Assembly (NCBI GenBank): GCA_036659415.1
Contig: JAVXCQ010000033.1
Coordinates: forward strand, 1-9,309
Direction: 5' to 3'
DNA length: 9,309 nucleotides
Source: JAVXCQ01 sp036659415
Lineage (GTDB): Bacteria; Bacillota; Negativicutes; Acidaminococcales; Acidaminococcaceae
Below the pieces are notes generated by a model. That model did no database searches and was not told where the DNA came from. It saw only the letters and a list, made by a program, of their open reading frames with translations. Made by a program: the position numbers and the translations under genes. Within the stretch, counting starts at the first letter, position 1. Every line of letters begins with the position of its first letter. Below, one piece after another: positions 6,319 through 9,309 of the stretch.

Positions 6319-7392
6319 ATGCAATACATATCGGCAAAAGCAACAGCAAGAAAATGGGAAATTTCGCAAAGACGTGTGGCTGTTCTTTGTGCCGAAAAAC
6401 GAATAGTTGGTGCAACCAAGGTTGGTAATATGTGGTTGATACCAAGTAAAGCCATGAAACCTATTGACGCAAGGAGTTCACAATACATGGAAAAAAGCAA
6501 ACAGAAATTAAAGCCTTTTGTGAAATGGGCAGGAGGCAAAGGGCAACTTTTAACAGAAATACGCAAAGTTTACCCAGCACAATTGGGTAAAACAATAACG
6601 AAATATGCAGAACCTTTCGTTGGTGGTGGTGCGGTTCTTTTTGATGTGCTTTCTAATTATGAGCTTGACAGCCTTTATATTAGCGATATCAACGCAGAGT
6701 TAATAAATACATATAAAATCATTCGTGATGATATAGACAAACTTATCGAAAGATTGTCCCTAATACAACTAGAGTATCTAGCTATGGAGATAGAACAAAG
6801 AAAATTGTATTATTACGATAAGCGTTTTGTATTTAATGGGTTAAAGATTAATCTTGACGAACGTACTAATGTGGAAAAAGCGGCTCTTTTTATTTTTCTA
6901 AATAAAACGTGTTTTAATGGCTTATATCGTGTCAATAAAAAAGGACTTTTTAATGTACCCATGGGAGCCTACAAAACACCTTGTATTTGTGATGCAGAGA
7001 ACTTGAGAAACATATCGCAAGCACTGAAAAAAGTAATAATTGTTTGCGGGGACTATAGAAAGTCCGTCACCTTTATTGACCAAAATACATTTGTATATTT
7101 TGATCCACCATATCGACCACTAACTGAAACTGCGAGCTTTACTTCTTATACAGAGCAGATCTTTGATGATCAGGCACAAAAAGAACTTGCATATTTTGTT
7201 GCACAAATGAGTGAGCAAGGCGCAAAAATCGTGGCCAGTAACTCTGATCCCAAAAATTCCAATGCTGAAGATGATTTTTTTGATGTACTCTATAGCGAAC
7301 ATAAAATAAATCGTATTGAAGCGACACGAATGATTAATTGTAATGGTAGTTCTAGGGGAAAAATAAGTGAATTATTGATTGCTAATTGGTAA
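6319..7392 (+). CDS. dam: HTH-fused Dam/DpnM-type DNA adenine methyltransferase
   Basis: The protein has 357 residues. Residues 1-53 resemble a small excisionase/MerR-like helix-turn-helix module common in Firmicutes (YISAKATARKWEISQRRV, WLIPSKAMKPIDAR). From about 65 onward it is a D12-class N6-adenine methylase: PFVKWAGGKGQLL (66-78) for motif X, AEPFVGGGAV (97-106) for motif I, the NKTCFNGLYRVN and FNVPMG blocks (195-216) typical of Dam/DpnM enzymes, and catalytic DPPY at 262-265. With a DpnII endonuclease next door, the expected product is G-m6A-TC on double-stranded DNA, protecting the host. Met57 (6487) is preceded by AAGGAG at 6471-6476, so a 301-residue form without the HTH could also be made. 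The HTH may bind the promoter palindrome. It is the first gene of the cassette. Confidence 0.93.
   Translation: MQYISAKATARKWEISQRRVAVLCAEKRIVGATKVGNMWLIPSKAMKPIDARSSQYMEKSKQKLKPFVKWAGGKGQLLTEIRKVYPAQLGKTITKYAEPFVGGGAVLFDVLSNYELDSLYISDINAELINTYKIIRDDIDKLIERLSLIQLEYLAMEIEQRKLYYYDKRFVFNGLKINLDERTNVEKAALFIFLNKTCFNGLYRVNKKGLFNVPMGAYKTPCICDAENLRNISQALKKVIIVCGDYRKSVTFIDQNTFVYFDPPYRPLTETASFTSYTEQIFDDQAQKELAYFVAQMSEQGAKIVASNSDPKNSNAEDDFFDVLYSEHKINRIEATRMINCNGSSRGKISELLIANW
6471..6489 (+). promoter_or_regulatory. internal ribosome binding site and alternative ATG inside the methylase gene
   Basis: AAGGAG (6471-6476) precedes an in-frame ATG (6487-6489) by 10 nt, exactly at the joint between the HTH module and the catalytic domain. 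The spacing is slightly long but usable. It may be a relic of two fused genes or allow a shorter, HTH-less methylase. Confidence 0.4.
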
Positions 7393-7404
7393 GGAGCTAA
7401 GACT

Positions 7405-8313
7405 ATGAAATATTTAGCAAAGTATAAATCAATGGGAATGCTTTCGGAAAAAGCCGTTTTTGAATATTTGCTTGATCATTTGAAAGAAACCATTCGTACC
7501 TACGATTTTTTTGTAGCATGGGAAAAAATTATCGGCAACGTATCTTGCATTGAAGTTTCTTTAAATATTTTAAATACGCTTATTGGTAAAGAAAATGTAG
7601 CCCAAAAATTAAAAGCACTTATCAAGCAGTATCCAGAAGTGGTGCCCGTAATTCCATTGTTAATCGCCGTTAGAGGAAAGAGTATAAAAGTGGCGAATTT
7701 TGGTGGGAACATAGAATATTCTTTCGTCAAAAAGAAAGAATATACCGATGCAGAAATAGAAAAAATAGTTTGTTTTGCAGAGAAATGTGGACTATTAAAA
7801 GTTATTGCGGATAAAAATATTAAAAATCTAGTTGATTATGCAGTCGGTGTTGAAGTTGGGCTCGACACGAATGCACGCAAGAATCGTAGCGGAACCGCTA
7901 TGGAAAATTTGATAGAAGCCTACATTAAAGCTATTTGTTCTAAACATAACTTTCGCTATTTGGCACAAGCTACTGCCGATAAAATAAAACATGAGTTCGG
8001 CAAAGAAGTATCAACGGATAAAGTGGATAGACACTTTGATTTTGCGATAGACACAGGAGATAAATTATTTTTAGTCGAAGTTAATTACTATAGTGGCGGT
8101 GGTTCTAAACTCAAAGCAGTTGCGGGAGAATTCAGTAGCTTATTTTCTTTGGTAAAAAACGAAAACATAAATTTTATTTGGATTACTGATGGCAAAGGGT
8201 GGCTTACGGCGGAAAGACCTCTTTTGGAAACCTTTAATGCAATTGATTTTATAATGAATATTAAGATGATTGACGAAGGACTATTAGAAGAAATTGTGAC
8301 AAAGGGGTTATAA
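7405..8313 (+). CDS. DpnII-family type II restriction endonuclease (expected GATC)
   Basis: The 302-residue protein is close to the usual DpnII length. The helical N-terminal half is followed by the family hallmark GLDTNARKNRSGTAME (152-167). The catalytic core lies at about 205-236: Asp212 in HFDFAI, then VEVNYY with Glu225 and Asn227 (an E-x-N version of the PD-(D/E)xK centre), then GGSKL (232-236), as in DpnII/MboI relatives. By family knowledge it cuts unmethylated GATC, and the upstream Dam-type methylase provides protection. AAGGAG (7391-7396) overlaps the methylase stop codon and precedes the ATG by 8 nt. Making nuclease after methylase from one transcript is a usual safety order. The reading frame is intact, so the system is likely active. 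Target specificity is inferred from family, not shown by sequence. Confidence 0.92.
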   Translation: MKYLAKYKSMGMLSEKAVFEYLLDHLKETIRTYDFFVAWEKIIGNVSCIEVSLNILNTLIGKENVAQKLKALIKQYPEVVPVIPLLIAVRGKSIKVANFGGNIEYSFVKKKEYTDAEIEKIVCFAEKCGLLKVIADKNIKNLVDYAVGVEVGLDTNARKNRSGTAMENLIEAYIKAICSKHNFRYLAQATADKIKHEFGKEVSTDKVDRHFDFAIDTGDKLFLVEVNYYSGGGSKLKAVAGEFSSLFSLVKNENINFIWITDGKGWLTAERPLLETFNAIDFIMNIKMIDEGLLEEIVTKGL

Positions 8314-8315
8314 AA

Positions 8316-8420
8316 GTGCAAATAATTAGTATATTGTTCGATGATGCCATAATCATTAAACGAAGTAGATGGATTTATGCTCTAGAAAACCCCATTGCAA
8401 AAAACTATCTTGAGGTCTAA
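8316..8420 (+). CDS. possible 34-residue ORF between endonuclease and second methylase
   Basis: A GTG at 8316 follows AAGGGG (8302-8307) by 8 nt and opens a 34-codon frame to TAA at 8418-8420, beginning MQIISILFDD and ending NPIAKNYLEV. The ribosome binding site of the next gene (GAGG, 8412-8415) lies inside its last codons, so the three frames would be tightly coupled. I recognise no family. It could be a genuine small protein, a device to re-start ribosomes for the second methylase, or the remnant of a lost gene such as a DpnA-like methylase. Coding status is uncertain. Confidence 0.35.
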   Translation: MQIISILFDDAIIIKRSRWIYALENPIAKNYLEV

Positions 8421-8424
8421 AAGA

Positions 8425-9171
8425 ATGACTAAAAAAATAACTAAATGGGAACCAGATGAGTTTGAACTTGAAATGAATACAGTTTGGAGTTTTCCTAAGC
8501 GTGGTGACTGGGCTACCCACGATGCAAAATGGAGGGGTAATTGGTCGCCCTTTATACCAAGGAATTTACTTTTAAGATACTCGAAAGAAAATGATTTGGT
8601 ACTTGACCAATTTGTCGGCGGTGGAACAACTCTTGTGGAAGCAAAGCTATTAAATAGAAATATAATAGGTGTTGATGTCAACGATATAGCCTTAGCAAGG
8701 TGCTGTGAAAAAACGACGTTTGAACACGAGGGTGCTAATGGTAAGGTGTATCTTCATAAAGGTGATGCGAGAAATCTGCACTTTATACCTGAGGAAAGCA
8801 TAGATTTTATTTGCACGCACCCACCTTATGCGAATATCATTCAATATAGTGAAGATGTAGAAGAGGATTTATCGCACTACAAAATACCGCAGTTTTTGGA
8901 AGAAATGAAAAAGGTGGCTGCTGAAAGTCATCGAGTCCTTAAAAAAGATAAATTTTGTGCTATTCTTATGGGTGATACACGGATCAAAGGCCATGTCCAG
9001 CCGCTGAGTTTTGCAGTTATGCAAATATTTGAAGCACAGGGGTTTAAATTAAAAGAAATCATCATCAAGGAACAACATAATTGCAAGGCAACAGGGTATT
9101 GGAAAACGAATAGTATAAAATATAATTTTTTATTATTGGCGCATGAATATTTATTTGTATTTAGAAAGTAA
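8425..9171 (+). CDS. DNA N4-cytosine/N6-adenine methyltransferase with HPPY motif
   Basis: The protein has 248 residues. The N-terminal block WSFPKRGDWATHDAKWRGNW (21-40) continues into SPFIPRNLLLRYS, likely motif X. Motif I is VLDQFVGGGTT (59-69), followed by IGVDVND (81-87). Motif IV is THPPYANIIQYS (131-142), with His in the place of the usual Asp/Asn/Ser of (D/N/S)PP(Y/F/W). The protein ends in HEYLFVFRK. The order X-I-IV differs from DpnA, where the PPY motif comes first. It is therefore an amino-methyltransferase, N4C or N6A undecided, that fills the position of a second protective methylase in this cassette. The ATG at 8425 has GAGG 9 nt upstream; an in-frame TTG at 8395 lacks a site. 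It could act on GATC in another context, such as single-stranded DNA, or on a different sequence. Confidence 0.85.
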   Translation: MTKKITKWEPDEFELEMNTVWSFPKRGDWATHDAKWRGNWSPFIPRNLLLRYSKENDLVLDQFVGGGTTLVEAKLLNRNIIGVDVNDIALARCCEKTTFEHEGANGKVYLHKGDARNLHFIPEESIDFICTHPPYANIIQYSEDVEEDLSHYKIPQFLEEMKKVAAESHRVLKKDKFCAILMGDTRIKGHVQPLSFAVMQIFEAQGFKLKEIIIKEQHNCKATGYWKTNSIKYNFLLLAHEYLFVFRK

Positions 9172-9234
9172 AAAACAGCAAGATAATCTTATGAAGGCGC
9201 AAAAAGTCCTTTCAAGAAAACTTGAGCCTTTATC

Positions 9235-9280
9235 AAATGTTGGAAGTATGACCGTTTTTGGTCACACCCCAACATTTATT
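9235..9280 (+). terminator. long inverted repeat after the restriction-modification operon, probable terminator
   Basis: AAATGTTGG (9235-9243) pairs perfectly with CCAACATTT (9269-9277). Within it, TGACC (9249-9253) pairs with GGTCA (9260-9264) around a GTTTTT loop. The tail is TTTATTAT. It lies 63 nt after the last methylase stop and probably ends the cassette transcript. Because the repeat is long and has two parts, a small mobile-repeat origin is also possible. A weak 34-codon frame (9191-9295) runs through it with no evident ribosome binding site. Confidence 0.55.
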
Positions 9281-9309
9281 ATAGAGCTCCTTTAGCTTGG
9301 CACTTTTGT

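Noticed and set aside
6270..6566. Minus-strand ORF of 98 codons opposite the methylase start
   Set aside because: It overlaps the promoter and the well-supported HTH-methylase N-terminus, and has no recognisable domain.
8395..8424. Ten-residue extension of the second methylase from a TTG at 8395
   Set aside because: There is no ribosome binding site, and the ATG at 8425 has GAGG upstream and starts just before the conserved region.
6042..9308. CAAAAGTG (6042-6049) and CACTTTTG (9301-9308) as inverted terminal repeats of the cassette
   Set aside because: The match is only 8 bp, does not extend, and is AT-rich; no transposase or target duplication supports it, so chance is likely.

Overview
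The window suggests a diderm Firmicute (Negativicutes-like). A TonB-dependent outer-membrane receptor with a signal peptide is co-transcribed with an ECF-type S component, an importer class common in Firmicutes. Promoters look like sigma-A sites, ribosome binding sites are strong AGGAG/GGGG types, and intrinsic terminators are frequent. The organism is inferred from this mix, not identified.

Layout. Bases 1-115 hold the end of an upstream unit, with a stem-loop and a strong terminator. A monocistronic thioredoxin-type glutathione peroxidase (203-685, +) follows. It converges on a c-di-GMP phosphodiesterase (767-2404, -) with a degenerate GGDEF domain and an intact EAL domain; the two share one bidirectional terminator palindrome (698-752). 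The divergent intergenic region (2405-2806) carries a good promoter and a roughly 130-nt structured leader. The leader ends in an intrinsic terminator just before the first gene of a three-gene operon (2807-5976): ECF S component, TonB receptor and a small class I SAM methyltransferase. This looks like an import route for a small ligand, controlled by attenuation or an unassigned riboswitch. Neither the ligand nor the RNA class could be named.

After a large hairpin (5995-6036) and about 220 nt of non-coding DNA, a more AT-rich block (6259-9277) encodes a DpnII-type restriction-modification system: a Dam-type adenine methylase with an N-terminal helix-turn-helix domain, a DpnII-family endonuclease (expected target GATC), a possible 34-residue ORF, and a second, unrelated amino-methyltransferase with an HPPY motif. 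A palindrome sits between the -35 and -10 of the block's promoter, so the HTH-methylase may regulate its own operon. GATC is scarce in the window (11 sites by hand count), fitting long exposure to a GATC-specific enzyme.

The most promising items are the leader-controlled TonB/ECF/methyltransferase operon and the unusual make-up of the restriction-modification cassette. No tRNA, rRNA, CRISPR array or transposase gene was seen.
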